From positions 97,920,860 through 97,984,859 of the forward strand of contig OZ038485.1 of assembly GCA_964036315.1 (NCBI GenBank): a stretch of DNA of 64,000 nucleotides. Reading direction: 5' to 3'. The stretch comes from Acanthosepion esculentum. Taxonomy: Eukaryota > Mollusca > Cephalopoda > Sepiida > Sepiidae. The translations under genes and the position numbers were made by a program. Each line of letters starts with the position of its first letter. Within the stretch, counting starts at the first letter, position 1. The notes under the pieces were generated by a model that was given only the letters and a program-made list of their open reading frames with translations, was not told where the DNA came from and made no database searches. Shown here in pieces: positions 34,174 through 50,300 of the stretch.

Positions 34174-37100
34174 ATTGTTATGTAATATCAGTCCTCCTAT
34201 ATGACATTGAATGCTGGACAAACTCCTCACAGAGGAAGAAGAGATATGAAGCAACGGAAACAAAGAAAAGAGAGTTGAATTGTTATGTAATATCAGTCCT
34301 CCTATATGACATTGAATGCTGGACAATCTCCTCACAGAGGAAGAAGAGACATGAAGCAACGGTAACAAAGAAAAGAGAGTTGAATTGTTATGTAATATCA
34401 GTCCTCCTATATGACATTGAATGCTGGACAATCTCCTCACAGAGGAAGAAGAGACATGAAGCAACGGTAACAAAGAAAAGAGAGTTGAATTGTTATGTAA
34501 TATCAGTCCTCCTATATGACATTGAATGCTGGACAATCTCCTCACAGAGGAAGAAGAGACATGAAGCAACGGTAACAAAGAAAAGAGAGTTGAATTGTTA
34601 TGTAATATCAGTCCTCCTATATGACATTGAATGCTGGACAATCTCCTCACAGAGGAAGAAGAGACATGAAGCAACGGACACAAAGAAAAGAGAGTTGAAT
34701 TGTTATGTAATATCAGTCCTCCTAAATGACATTGAATGCTGGACAATCTCCTCACAGAGGAAGAAGAGACATGAAGCAACGGAAACAAAGAAAAGAGAGT
34801 TGAATTGTTATGTAATATCAGTCCTCCTAAATGACATTGAATGCTGGACAATCTCCTCACAGATAGAGAAGAGGCTTGAAGCAACGGAAACAAAGAAAAG
34901 AGAGTTGAATTGTTATGTAATATCAGTCCTCCTAAATGACATTGAATGCTGGACAATCTCCTCACAGAGGAAGAAGAGACATGAAGCAACGGCAACAAAG
35001 AAAAGAGAGTTGAATTGTTATGTAATATCAGTCCTCCTATATGACATTGAATGCTGGACAATCTCCTCACAGAGGAAGAAGAGACATGAAGCAACGGTAA
35101 CAAAGAAAAGAGAGTTGAATTGTTATGAAATATCAGTCCTCCTATATGACATTGAATGCTGGACAATCTCCTCACAGAGGAAGAAGAGACATGAAGCAAC
35201 GGTAACAAAGAAAAGAGAGTTGAATTGTTATGTAATATCAGTCCTCCTATATGACATTGAATGCTGGACAATCTCCTCACAGAGGAAGAAGAGACATGAA
35301 GCAACGGAAACAAAGAAAAGAGAGTTGAATTGTTATGTAATATCAGTCCTCCTAAATGACATTGAATGCTGGACAATCTCCTCACAGAGGAAGAATAGAC
35401 ATGAAGCAACGGAAACAAAGAAAAGAGAGTTGAACTGTTATGTAATATCAGTCCTCCTATATGACATTGAATGCTGGACAATCTCCTCACAGAGGAAGAA
35501 GAGACATGAAGCAACGGTAACAAAGAAAAGAGAGTTGAATTGTTATGTAATATCAGTCCTCCTATATGACATTGAATGCTGGACAATCTCCTCACAGAGG
35601 AAGAAGAGACATGAAGCAACGGTAACAAAGAAAAGAGAGTTGAATTGTTATGTAATATCAGTCCTCCTATATGACATTGAATGCTGGACAAACTCCTCAC
35701 AGAGGAAGAAGAGACATGAAGCAACGGAAACAAAGAAAAGAGAGTTGAATTGTTATGTAATATCAGTCCTCATTTATGACAATGAATGCTGGACAATCTC
35801 CTCACAGATGAAGAAGAGAAGTGACGCAACAGAAACAAAGAAAAGAGAGTTGAATTGTTATGTAATATCAGTCCTCCTAAATGACATTGAATGCTGGACA
35901 ATCTCCTCACAGAGGAAGAAGAGACATGAAGCAACGGTAACAAAGAAAAGAGAGTTGAATTGTTATGTAATATCAGTCCTCCTATATGACATTGAATGCT
36001 GGACAATCTCCTCACAGAGGAAGAAGAGACATGAAGCAACGGTAACAAAGAAAAGAGAGTTGAATTGTTATGTAATATCAGTCCTCCTATATGACATTGA
36101 ATGCTGGACAATCTCCTCACAGAGGAAGAAGAGACATGAAGCAACGGTAACAAAGAAAAGAGAGTTGAATTGTTATGTAATATCAGTCCTCCTATATGAC
36201 ATTGAATGCTGGACAATCTCCTCACAGAGGAAGAAGAGAAATGAAGCAACGGAAACAAAGAAAAGAGAGTTGAATTGTTATGTAATATCAGTCCTCCTAA
36301 ATGACATTGAATGCTGGACAATCTCCTCACAGAGGAAGAAGAGACATGAAGCAACGGAAACAAAGAAAAGAGAGTTGAATTGTTATGTAATATCAGTCCT
36401 CCTATATGACATTGAATGCTGGACAATCTCCTCACAGAGGAAGAAGAGACATGAAGCAACGGTAACAAAGAAAAGAGAGTTGAATTGTTATGTAATATCA
36501 GTCCTCCTATATGACATTGAATGCTGGACAATCTCCTCACAGAGGAAGAAGAGACATGAAGCAACGGTAACAAAGAAAAGAGAGTTGAATTGTTATGTAA
36601 TATCAGTCCTCCTATATGACATTGAATGCTGGACAAACTCCTCACAGAGGAAGAAGAGACATGAAGCAACGGAAACAAAGAAAAGAGAGTTGAATTGTTA
36701 TGTAATATCAGTCCTCATTTATGACAATGAATGCTGGACAATCTCCTCACAGATGAAGAAGAGAAGTGAAGCAACAGAAACAAAGAAAAGAGAGTTGAAT
36801 TGTTATGTAATATCAGTCCTCCTAAATGACATTGAATGCTGGACAATCTCCTCACAGAGGAAGAAGAGACATGAAGCAACGGTAACAAAGAAAAGAGAGT
36901 TGAATTGTTATGTAATATCAGTCCTCCTATATGACATTGAATGCTGGACAATCTCCTCACAGAGGAAGAAGAGACATGAAGCAACGGTAACAAAGAAAAG
37001 AGAGTTGAATTGTTATGTAATATCAGTCCTCCTATATGACATTGAATGCTGGACAATCTCCTCACAGAGGAAGAAGAGACATGAAGCAACGGTAACAAAG

Positions 37101-38899
37101 AAAAGAGAGTTGAATTGTTATGTAATATCAGTCCTCCTATATGACATTGAATGCTGGACAAACTCCTCACAGAGGAAGAAGAGACATGAAGCAACGGAAA
37201 CAAAGAAAAGAGAGTTGAATTGTTATGTAATATCAGTCCTCCTATATGACATTGAATGCTGGACAATCTCCTCACAGAGGAAGAAGAGACATGAAGCAAC
37301 GGTAACAAAGAAAAGAGAGTTGAATTGTTATGTAATATCAGTCCTCCTATATGACATTGAATGCTGGACAATCTCCTCACAGAGGAAGAAGAGACATGAA
37401 GCAACGGTAACAAAGAAAAGAGAGTTGAATTGTTATGTAATATCAGTCCTCCTATATGACATTGAATGCTAGACAAACTCCTCACAGAGGAAGAAGAGAT
37501 ATGAAGCAACGGAAACAAAGAAAAGAGAGTTGAATTGTTATGTAATATCAGTCCCCCTATATGACATTGAATGCTGGACAATCTCCTCACAGAGGAAGAA
37601 GAGACATGAAGCAACGGAAACAAAGAAAAGAGAATTGAATTGTTATGTAATATCAGTCCTCCTAAATGACATTGAATGCTGGACAATCTCCTCACAGATG
37701 AAGAAGAGGCTTGAAGCAACGGTAACAAAGAAAAGAGAGTTGAATTGTTATGTAATATCAGTCCTCCTAAATGACATTGAATGCTGGACAATCTCCTCAC
37801 AGATGAAGAAGAGGCTTGAAGCAACGGTAACAAAGAAAAGAAAGTTGAATTGTTATGTAATATCAGTCCTCCTAAATGACATTGAATGCTGGACAATCTC
37901 CTCACAGAGGAAGAAGAGACATGAAGCAACGGAAACAAAGAAAAGAGAGTTGAATTGTTATGTAATATCAGTCCTCCTAAATGACATTGAATGCTGGACA
38001 ATCTCCTCACAGATAGAGAAGAGGCTTGAAGCAACGGAAACAAAGAAAAGAGAGTTGAATTGTTATGTAATATCAGTCCTCCTATATGACATTGAATGCT
38101 GGACAATCTCCTCACAGAGGAAGAAGAGACATGAAGCAACGGAAACAAAGAAAAGAGAGTTGAATTGTTATGTAATATCAGTCCTCCTATATGACATTGA
38201 ATGCTGGACAATCTCCTCACAGAGGAAGAAGAGACATGAAGCAACGGTAACAAAGAAAAGAGAGTTGAATTGTTATGTAATATCAGTCCTCCTAAATGAC
38301 ATTGAATGCTGGACAATCTCCTCACAGAGGAAGAAGAGACATGAAGCAACGGTAACAAAGAAAAGAGAGTTGAATTGTTATGTAATATCAGTCCTCCTAT
38401 ATGACATTGAATGCTGGACAATCTCCTCACAGAGGAAGAAGAGACATGAAGCAACGGTAACAAAGAAAAGAGAGTTGAATTGTTATGTAATATCAGTCCT
38501 CCTATATGACATTGAATGCTGGACAATCTCCTCACAGATGAAGAAGAGGCTTGAAGCAACGGAAACAAAGAAAAGAGAGTTGAATTGTTATGTAATATCA
38601 GTCCTCCTATATGACATTGAATGCTGGACAATCTCCTGACAGAGGAAGAAGAGACATGAAGCAACGGTAACAAAGAAAAGAGAGTTGAATTGTTATGTAA
38701 TATCAGTCCTCCTATATGACATTGAATGCTGGACAATCTCCTCACAGAGGAAGAAGAGACATGAAGCAACGGTAACAAAGAAAAGAGAGTTGAATTGTTA
38801 TGTAATATCAGTCCTCCTATATGACATTGAATGCTGGACAATCTCCTCACAGATGAAGAAGGGGCTTGAAGCAACGGAAACAAAGAAAATAGAGTTGAA

Positions 38900-41800
38900 T
38901 TGTTATGTAATATCAGTCCTCCTATATATATTGAATGCTGGACAATCTACTCACAGATGAAGAAGAGACATGAAGCAACGGAAACAAAGAAAAGAGAGTT
39001 GAATTGTTATGTAATATCAGTCCTCTTATATGACATTGAATGCTGGACAATCTCCTCACAGATGGAGAAGAGGCTTGAAGCAACGGAAACAAAGAAAAGA
39101 GAGTTGAATTGTTATGTAATATCAGTCCTCTTATATGACATTGAATGCTGGACAATCTCCTCACAGATGGAGAAGAGGCTTGAATCAACGGAAACAAAGA
39201 AAAGAGAGTTGAATTGTTACGTAATATCAGTCCTCCTATATGACATTGAATGCTGGACAATCTTCTCCCAGATGAAGAAGAGACATGAAGCAACGGAAAC
39301 AAAGAAAAGAGAGTTGAATTGTTATGTAATATCAGTCCTCTTATATTACATTGAATGCTGGACAATCTCCTCACAGATGGAGAAGAAGCTTGAAGCAACG
39401 GAAACAAAGAAAAGAGAGTTGAATTGTTATGTAATATCAGTCCTCCTATATGACATTGAATGCTGGACAATCTTCTCCCAGATGAAGAAGAGACATGAAG
39501 CAACGGAAACAAAGAAAAGAGAGTTGAATTGTTATGTAATATCAGTCCTCTTATATTACATTGAATGCTGGACAATCTCCTCACAGATGGAGAAGAAGCT
39601 TGAAGCAACGGAAACAAAGAAAAGAGAGTTGAATTGTTATGTAATATCAGTCCTCCTATATGACATTGAATGCTGAACAATCTTCTCCCAGATGAAGAAG
39701 AGACATGAAGCAACGGAAACAAAGAAAAGAGAGTTGAATTGTTATGTAATATCAGTCCTCTTATATTACATTGAATGCTGGACAATGTCCTCACAGAGGA
39801 AGAAGAGACATGAAGCAACGGTAACAAAGAAAAGAGAGTTGAATTGTTATGTAATATCAGTCCTCCTATATGACATTGAATGCTGGACAAACTCCTCACA
39901 GAGGAAGAAGAGACATGAAGCAACGGAAACAAAGAAAAGAGAGTTGAATTGTCATGTAATATCAGTCCTCCTATATGACATTGAATGCTGGACAATCTCC
40001 TCACAGAGGAAGAAGAGACATGAAGCAACGGTAACAAAGAAAAGAGAGTTGAATTGTTATGTAATATCAGTCCTCCTATATGACATTGAATGCTGGACAA
40101 TCTCCTCACAGAGGAAGAAGAGACATGAAGCAACGGAAACAAAGAAAAGAGAGTTGAATTGTTATGTAATATCAGTCCTCCTAAATGACATTGAATGCTG
40201 GACAATCTCCTCACAGAGGAAGAAGAGACATGAAGCAACGGTAACAAAGAAATGAGAGTTGAATTGTTATGTAATATCAGTCCTCCTATATGACATTGAA
40301 TGCTGGACAATCTCCTCACAGAGGAAGAAGAGACATGAAGCAACGGTAACAAAGAAAAGAGAGTTGAATTGTTATGTAATATCAGTCCTCCTATATGACA
40401 TTGAATGCTGGACAATCTCCTCACAGATGAAGATGCTTGAAGCAACGGAAACCAAGAAAAGAGAGTTGAATTGTTATGTAATATCAGTCCTCCTATATGA
40501 CATTGAATGCTGAACAATCTCCTCACAGAGGAAGAAGAGACATGAAGCAACGGTAACAAAGAAAAGAGAGTTGAATTGTTATGTAATATCAGTCCTCCTG
40601 TATGACATTGAATGCTGGACAATCTCCTCACAGATGAAGAAGTTGATTGAAGCAACGGAAACAAAGAAAAGTGAGTTGAATTGTTATGTAATATCAGTCC
40701 TCCTATATATATTGAATGCTGGACAATCTACTCACAGATGAAGAAGAGACATGAAGCAACGGAAACAAAGAAAAGAGAGTTGAATTGTTATGTAATATCA
40801 GTCCTCTTATATGACATTGAATGCTGGACAATCTCCTCACAGATGGAGAAGAGGCTTGAAGCAACGGAAACAAAGAAAAGAGAGTTGAATTGTTATGTAA
40901 TATCAGTCCTCTTATATGACATTGAATGCTGAACAATCTCCTCACAGATGGAGAAGAGGCTTGAAGCAACGGAAACAAAGAAAAGAGAGTTGAATTGTTA
41001 TGTAATATCAGTCCTCTTATATTACATTGAATGCTGGACAATCTCCTCACAGATGGAGAAGAAGCTTGAAGCAACGGAAACAAAGAAAAGAGACTTGAAT
41101 TGTTATGTAATATCAGTCCTCCTATATGACATTGAATGCTGGACAATCTTCTCCCAGATGAAGAAGAGACATGAAGCAACGGAAACAAAGAAAAGAGAGT
41201 TGAATTGTTATGTAATATCAGTCCTCCTATATGACATTGAATGCTGGACAATCTCCTCACAGAGGAAGAAGAGACATGAAGCAACGGAAACAAAGAAAAG
41301 AGAGTTGAATTGTTATGTAATATCAGTCCTCCTATATGACATTGAATGCTGGACAATCTCCTCACAGAGGAAGAAGAGACATGAAGCAACGGTAACAAAG
41401 AAAAGAGAGTTGAATTGTTATGTAATATCAGTCCTCCTATATGACATTGAATGCTGGACAATCTCCTCACAGAGGAAGAAGAGACATGAAGCAACGGTAA
41501 CAAAGAAAAGAGAGTTGAATTGTTATGTAATATCAGTCCTCCTATATGACATTGAATGCTGGACAATCTCCTCACAGATGAAGAAGAGGCTTGAAGCAAC
41601 GGAAACAAAGAAAAGAGAGTTGAATTGTTATGTAATATCAGTCCTCCTATATGACATTGAATGCTGGACAATCTCCTCACAGAGGAAGAAGAGACATGAA
41701 GCAACGGTAACAAAGAAAAGAGAGTTGAATTGTTATGTAATATCAGTCCTCCTATATGACATTGAATGCTGGACAATCTCCTCACAGAGGAAGAAGAGAC

Positions 41801-44800
41801 ATGAAGCAACGGTAACAAAGAAAAGAGAGTTGAATTGTTATGTAATATCAGTCCTCCTATATGACATTGAATGCTGGACAATCTCCTCACAGATGAAGAA
41901 GGGGCTTGAAGCAACGGAAACAAAGAAAATAGAGTTGAATTGTTATGTAATATCAGTCCTCCTATATATATTGAATGCTGGACAATCTACTCACAGATGA
42001 AGAAGAGACATGAAGCAACGGAAACAAAGAAAAGAGAGTTGAATTGTTATGTAATATCAGTCCTCTTATATGACATTGAATGCTGGACAATCTCCTCACA
42101 GATGGAGAAGAGGCTTGAAGCAACGGAAACAAAGAAAAGAGAGTTGAATTGTTATGTAATATCAGTCCTCTTATATGACATTGAATGCTGGACAATCTCC
42201 TCACAGATGGAGAAGAGGCTTGAAGCAACGGAAACAAAGAAAAGAGAGTTGAATTGTTATGTAATATCAGTCCTCCTATATGACATTGAATGCTGGACAA
42301 TCTTCTCCCAGATGAAGAAGAGACATGAAGCAACGGAAACAAAGAAAAGAGAGTTGAATTGTTATGTAATATCAGTCCTCTTATATTACATTGAATGCTG
42401 GACAATCTCCTCACAGATGGAGAAGAAGCTTGAAGCAACGGAAACAAAGAAAAGAGAGTTGAATTGTTATGTAATATCAGTCCTCCTATATGACATTGAA
42501 TGCTGGACAATCTTCTCCCAGATGAAGAAGAGACATGAAGCAACGGAAACAAAGAAAAGAGAGTTGAATTGTTATGTAATATCAGTCCTCTTATATTACA
42601 TTGAATGCTGGACAATCTCCTCACAGATGGAGAAGAAGCTTGAAGCAACGGAAACAAAGAAAAGAGAGTTGAATTGTTATGTAATATCAGTCCTCCTATA
42701 TGACATTGAATGCTGAACAATCTTCTCCCAGATGAAGAAGAGACATGAAGCAACGGAAACAAAGAAAAGAGAGTTGAATTGTTATGTAATATCAGTCCTC
42801 TTATATTACATTGAATGCTGGACAATGTCCTCACAGAGGAAGAAGAGACATGAAGCAACGGTAACAAAGAAAAGAGAGTTGAATTGTTATGTAATATCAG
42901 TCCTCCTATATGACATTGAATGCTGGACAAACTCCTCACAGAGGAAGAAGAGACATGAAGCAACGGAAACAAAGAAAAGAGAGTTGAATTGTCATGTAAT
43001 ATCAGTCCTCCTATATGACATTGAATGCTGGACAATCTCCTCACAGAGGAAGAAGAGACATGAAGCAACGGTAACAAAGAAAAGAGAGTTGAATTGTTAT
43101 GTAATATCAGTCCTCCTATATGACATTGAATGCTGGACAATCTCCTCACAGATGAAGAGGCTTGAAGCAACGGAAACCAAGAAAAGAGAGTTGAATTGTT
43201 ATGTAATATCAGTCCTACTATATGACATTGAATGCTGAACAATCTCCTCACAGAGGAAGAAGAGACATGAAGCAACGGTAACAAAGAAAAGAGAGTTGAA
43301 TTGTTATGTAATATCAGTCCTCCTGTATGACATTGAATGCTGGACAATCTCCTCACAGATGAAGAAGTTGATTGAAGCAACGGAAACAAAGAAAAGAGAG
43401 TTGAATTGTTATGTAATATCAGTCCTCCTATATATATTGAATGCTGGACAATCTACTCACAGATGAAGAAGAGACATGAAGCAACGGAAACAAAGAAAAG
43501 AGAGTTGAATTGTTATGTAATATCAGTCCTCTTATATGACATTGAATGCTGGACAATCTCCTCACAGATGGAGAAGAGGCTTGAAGCAACGGAAACAAAG
43601 AAAAGAGAGTTGAATTGTTATGTAATATCAGTCCTCTTATATGACATTGAATGCTGGACAATCTCCTCACAGATGGAGAAGAGGCTTGAAGCAACGGAAA
43701 CAAAGAAAAGAGAGTTGAATTGTTATGTAATATCAGTCCTCTTATATTACATTGAATGCTGGACAATCTCCTCACAGATGGAGAAGAAGCTTGAAGCAAC
43801 GGAAACAAAGAAAAGAGACTTGAATTGTTATGTAATATCAGTCCTCCTATATGACATTGAATGCTGGACAATCTTCTCCCAGATGAAGAAGAGACATGAA
43901 GCAACGGAAACAAAGAAAAGAGAGTTGAATTGTTATGTAATATCAGTCCTCCTATATGACATTGAATGCTGGACAATCTCCTCAGAGAGGAAGAAGAGAC
44001 ATGAAGCAACGGAAACAAAGAAAAGAGAGTTGAATTGTTATGTAATATCAGTCCTCCTATATGACATTGAATGCTGGACAATCTCCTCACAGAGGAAGAA
44101 GAGACATGAAGCAACGGTAACAAAGAAAAGAGAGTTGAATTGTTATGTAATATCAGTCCTCCTATATGACATTGAATGCTGGACAATCTCCTCACAGAGG
44201 AAGAAGAGACATGAAGCAACGGTAACAAAGAAAAGAGAGTTGAATTGTTATGTAATATCAGTCCTCCTATATGACATTGAATGCTGGACAATCTTCTCAC
44301 AGATGAAGAAGAGGCTTGAAGCAACGGAAACAAAGAAAAGAGAGTTGAATTGTTATGTAATATCAGTCCTCCTATATGACATTGAATGCTGGACAATCTC
44401 CTCACAGAGGAAGAAGAGACATGAAGCAACGGTAACAAAGAAAAGAGAGTTGAATTTTTATGTAATATCAGTCCTCCTATATGACATTGAATGCTGGACA
44501 ATCTCCTCACAGAGGAAGAAGAGACATGAAGCAACGGTAACAAAGAAAAGAGAGTTGAATTGTTATGTAATATCAGTCCTCCTATATGACATTGAATGCT
44601 GGACAATCTCCTCACAGATGAAGAAGGGGCTTGAAGCAACGGAAACAAAGAAAATAGAGTTGAATTGTTATGTAATATCAGTCCTCCTATATATATTGAA
44701 TGCTGGACAATCTACTCACAGATGAAGAAGAGACATGAAGCAACGGAAACAAAGAAAAGAGAGTTGAATTGTTATGTAATATCAGTCCTCTTATATGACA

Positions 44801-47389
44801 TTGAATGCTGGACAATCTCCTCACAGATGGAGAAGAGGCTTGAAGCAACGGAAACAAAGAAAAGAGAGTTGAATTGTTATGTAATATCAGTCCTCTTATA
44901 TGACATTGAATGCTGGACAATCTCCTCACAGATGGAGAAGAGGCTTGAAGCAACGGAAACAAAGAAAAGAGAGTTGAATTGTTATGTAATATCAGTCCTC
45001 CTATATGACATTGAATGCTGGACAATCTTCTCCCAGATGAAGAAGAGACATGAAGCAACGGAAACAAAGAAAAGAGAGTTGAATTGTTATGTAATATCAG
45101 TCCTCTTATATTACATTGAATGCTGGACAATCTCCTCACAGATGGAGAAGAAGCTTGAAGCAACGGAAACAAAGAAAAGAGAGTTGAATTGTTATGTAAT
45201 ATCAGTCCTCCTATATGACATTGAATGCTGGACAATCTTCTCCCAGATGAAGAAGAGACATGAAGCAACGGAAACAAAGAAAAGAGAGTTGAATTGTTAT
45301 GTAATATCAGTCCTCTTATATTACATTGAATGCTGGACAATCTCCTCACAGATGGAGAAGAAGCTTGAAGCAACGGAAGCAAAGAAAAGAGAGTTGAATT
45401 GTTATGTAATATCAGTCCTCCTATATGACATTGAATGCTGAACAATCTTCTCCCAGATGAAGAAGAGACATGAAGCAACGGAAACAAAGAAAAGAGAGTT
45501 GAATTGTTATGTAATATCAGTCCTCTTATATTACATTGAATGCTGGACAATGTCCTCACAGAGGAAGAAGAGACATGAAGCAACGGTAACAAAGAAAAGA
45601 GAGTTGAATTGTTATGTAATATCAGTCCTCCTATATGACATTGAATGCTGGACAAACTCCTCACAGAGGAAGAAGAGACATGAAGCAACGGAAACAAAGA
45701 AAAGAGAGTTGAATTGTCATGTAATATCAGTCCTCCTATATGACATTGAATGCTGGACAATCTCCTCACAGAGGAAGAAGAGACATGAAGCAACGGTAAC
45801 AAAGAAAAGAGAGTTGAATTGTTATGTAATATCAGTCCTCCTATATGACATTGAATGCTGGACAATCTCCTCACAGATGAAGAGGCTTGAAGCAACGGAA
45901 ACCAAGAAAAGAGAGTTGAATTGTTATGTAATATCAGTCCTCCTATATGACATTGAATGCTGAACAATCTCCTCACAGAGGAAGAAGAGACATGAAGCAA
46001 CGGTAACAAAGAAAAGAGAGTTGAATTGTTATGTAATATCAGTCCTCCTGTATGACATTGAATGCTGGACAATCTCCTCACAGATGAAGAAGTTGATTGA
46101 AGCAACGGAAACAAAGAAAAGAGAGTTGAATTGTTATGTAATATCAGTCCTCCTATATATATTGAATGCTGGACAATCTACTCACAGATGAAGAAGAGAC
46201 ATGAAGCAACGGAAACAAAGAAAAGAGAGTTGAATTGTTATGTAATATCAGTCCTCTTATATGACATTGAATGCTGGACAATCTCCTCACAGATGGAGAA
46301 GAGGCTTGAAGCAACGGAAACAAAGAAAAGAGAGTTGAATTGTTATGTAATATCAGTCCTCTTATATGACATTGAATGCTGGACAATCTCCTCACAGATG
46401 GAGAAGAGGCTTGAAGCAACGGAAACAAAGAAAAGAGAGTTGAATTGTTATGTAATATCAGTCCTCTTATATTACATTGAATGCTGGACAATCTCCTCAC
46501 AGATGGAGAAGAAGCTTGAAGCAACGGAAACAAAGAAAAGAGACTTGAATTGTTATGTAATATCAGTCCTCCTATATGACATTGAATGCTGGACAATCTT
46601 CTCCCAGATGAAGAAGAGACATGAAGCAACGGAAACAAAGAAAAGAGAGTTGAATTGTTATGTAATATCAGTCCTCCTATATGACATTGAATGCTGGACA
46701 ATCTCCTCACAGAGGAAGAAGAGACATGAAGCAACGGAAACAAAGAAAAGAGAGTTGAATTGTTATGTAATATCAGTCCTCCTATATGACATTGAATGCT
46801 GGACAATCTCCTCACAGAGGAAGAAGAGACATGAAGCAACGGTAACAAAGAAAAGAGAGTTGAATTGTTATGTAATATCAGTCCTCCTATATGACATTGA
46901 ATGCTGGACAATCTCCTCACAGAGGAAGAAGAGACATGAAGCAACGGTAACAAAGAAAAGAGAGTTGAATTGTTATGTAATATCAGTCCTCCTATATGAC
47001 ATTGAATGCTGGACAATCTCCTCACAGATGAAGAAGAGGCTTGAAGCAACGGAAACAAAGAAAAGAGAGTTGAATTGTTATGTAATATCAGTCCTCCTAT
47101 ATGACATTGAATGCTGGACAATCTCCTCACAGAGGAAGAAGAGACATGAAGCAACGGTAACAAAGAAAAGAGAGTTGAATTGTTATGTAATATCAGTCCT
47201 CCTATATGACATTGAATGCTGGACAATCTCCTCACAGAGGAAGAAGAGACATGAAGCAACGGTAACAAAGAAAAGAGAGTTGAATTGTTATGTAATATCA
47301 GTCCTCCTATATGACATTGAATGCTGGACAATCTCCTCACAGATGAAGAAGGGGCTTGAAGCAACGGAAACAAAGAAAATAGAGTTGAA
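38900..47389 (+). repeat. Higher-order repeat, 2725-bp unit, three copies
   Basis: CTATATATATTGAATGCTGG marker monomers start equivalent units at 38900, 41940 and 44665. Units two and three are 2725 bp each (26 monomers minus 5 bp). Unit one is 3040 bp, the same plus exactly 315 bp (three extra monomers). Secondary markers at 40681, 43406 and 46131 keep the same 2725-bp spacing. Units two and three appear nearly identical. Confidence 0.92.
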
Positions 47390-50300
47390 TTGTTATGTAA
47401 TATCAGTCCTCCTATATATATTGAATGCTGGACAATCTACTCACAGATGAAGAAGAGACATGAAGCAACGGAAACAAAGAAAAGAGAGTTGAATTGTTAT
47501 GTAATATCAGTCCTCTTATATGACATTGAATGCTGGACAATCTCCTCACAGATGGAGAAGAGGCTTGAAGCAACGGAAACAAAGAAAAGAGAGTTGAATT
47601 GTTATGTAATATCAGTCCTCTTATATGACATTGAATGCTGGACAATCTCCTCACAGATGGAGAAGAGGCTTGAAGCAACGGAAACAAAGAAAAGAGAGTT
47701 GAATTGTTATGTAATATCAGTCCTCCTATATGACATTGAATGCTGGACAATCTTCTCCCAGATGAAGAAGAGACATGAAGCAACGGAAACAAAGAAAAGA
47801 GAGTTGAATTGTTATGTAATATCAGTCCTCTTATATTACATTGAATGCTGGACAAACTCCTCACAGAGGAAGAAGAGACATGAAGCAACGGAAACAAAGA
47901 AAAGAGAGTTGAATTGTCATGTAATATCAGTCCTCCTATATGACATTGAATGCTGGACAATCTCCTCACAGAGGAAGAAGAGACATGAAGCAACGGTAAC
48001 AAAGAAAAGAGAGTTGAATTGTTATGTAATATCAGTCCTCCTATATGACATTGAATGCTGGACAATCTCCTCACAGAGGGAGAAGAGACATGAAGCAACG
48101 GAAACAAAGAAAAGAGAGTTGAATTGTTATGTAATATCAGTCCTCCTAAATGACATTGAATGCTGGACAATCTCCTCACAGATGAAGAAGAGGCTTGAAG
48201 CAACGGAAACAAAGAAAAGAGAGTTGAATTGTTATGTAATATCAGTCCTCCTATATGACATTGAATGCTGGACAATCTCCTCACAGAGGAAGAAGAGACA
48301 TGAAGCAACGGTAACAAAGAAAAGAGAGTTGAATTGTTATGTAATATCAGTCCTCCTATATGACATTGAATGCTGGACAATCTCCTCACAGAGGAAGAAG
48401 AGACATGAAGCAACGGTAACAAAGAAAAGAGAGTTGAATTGTTATGTAATATCTGTCCTCCTATATGACATTGAATGCTGGACAATCTCCTCACAGATGA
48501 AGAAGGGGCTTGAAGCAACGGAAACAAAGAAAATAGAGTTGAATTGTTATGTAATATCAGTCCTCCTATATATATTGAATGCTGGACAATCTTCTCCCAG
48601 ATGAAGAAGAGACATGAAGCAACGGAAACAAAGAAAAGAGAGTTGAATTGTTATGTAATATCAGTCCTCCTATATGACATTGAATGCTGGACAATCTCCT
48701 CACAGAGGAAGAAGAGACATGAAGCAACGGAAACAAAGAAAAGAGAGTTGAATTGTTATGTAATATCAGTCCTCCTATATGACATTGAATGCTGGACAAT
48801 CTCCTCACAGATGGAGAAGAGGCTTGAAGCAACGGAAACAAAGAAAAGAGAGTTGAATTGTTATGTAATATCAGTCCTCCTATATATATTGAATGCTGGA
48901 CAATCTACTCACAGAGGAAGAAGAGACATGAAGCAACGGAAACAAAGAAAAGAGAGTTGAATTGTTATGTAATATCAGTCCTCCTATATGACATTGAATG
49001 CTGGACAAACTCCTCACAGAGGAAGAAGAGACATGAAGCAACGGAAACAAAGAAAAGAGAGTTGAATTGTCATGTAATATCAGTCCTCCTATATGACATT
49101 GAATGCTGGACAATCTCCTCACAGAGGAAGAAGAGACATGAAGCAACGGTAACAAAGAAAAGAGAGTTGAATTGTTATGTAATATCAGTCCTCCTAAATG
49201 ACATTGAATGCTGGACAATCTCCTCACAGAGGAAGAAGAGACATGAAGCAACGGTAACAAAGAAAAGAGAGTTGAATTGTTATGTAATATCAGTCCTCCT
49301 ATATGACATTGAATGCTGGACAAACTCCTCACAGAGGAAGAAGAGACATGAAGCAACGGAAACAAAGAAAAGAGAGTTGAATTGTTATGTAATATCAGTC
49401 CTCCTATATGACATTGAATGCTGGACAATCTCCTCACAGAGGAAGAAGAGACATGAAGCAACGGTAACAATGAAAAGAGAGTTGAATTGTTATGTAATAT
49501 CAGTCCTCCTAAATGACATTGAATGCTGGACAATGTCCTCACAGAGGAAGAAGAGACATGAAGCAACGGTAACAAAGAAAAGAGAGTTGAATTGTTATGT
49601 AATATCAGTCCTCCTATATGACATTGAATGCTGGACAATCTCCTCACAGATGAAGAGGCTTGAAGCAACGGAAACCAAGAAAAAAGAGTTGAATTGTTAT
49701 GTAATATCAGTCCTCCTATATGACATTGAATGCTGAACAATCTCCTCACAGAGGAAGAAGAGACATGAAGCAACGGTAACAAAGAAAAGAGAGTTGAATT
49801 GTTATGTAATATCAGTCCTCCTATATGACATTGAATGCTGGACAATCTCCTCACAGATGAAGAAGAGGCTTGAAGCAACGGAAACAAAGAAAAGAGAGTT
49901 GAATTGTTATGTAATATCAGTCCTCCTATATATATTGAATGCTGGACAATCTCCTCACAGATGAAGAAGAGACATGAAGCAACGGAAACAAAGAAAAGAG
50001 AGTTGTATTGTTATGTAATATCAGTCCTCTTATATTACATTGAATGCTGGACAATCTCCTCACAGATGGAGAAGAAGCTTGAAGCAACGGAAACAAAGAA
50101 AAGAGAGTTGAATTGTTATGTAATATCAGTCCTCCTATATGACATTGAATGCTGGACAATCTTCTCACAGATGAAGAAGAGACATGAAGCAACGGAAACA
50201 AAGAAAAGAGAGTTGAATTGTTATGTAATATCAGTCCTCCTATATGACATTGAATGCTGGACAATCTCCTCACAGATGGAGAAGAGGCTTGAAGCAACGG

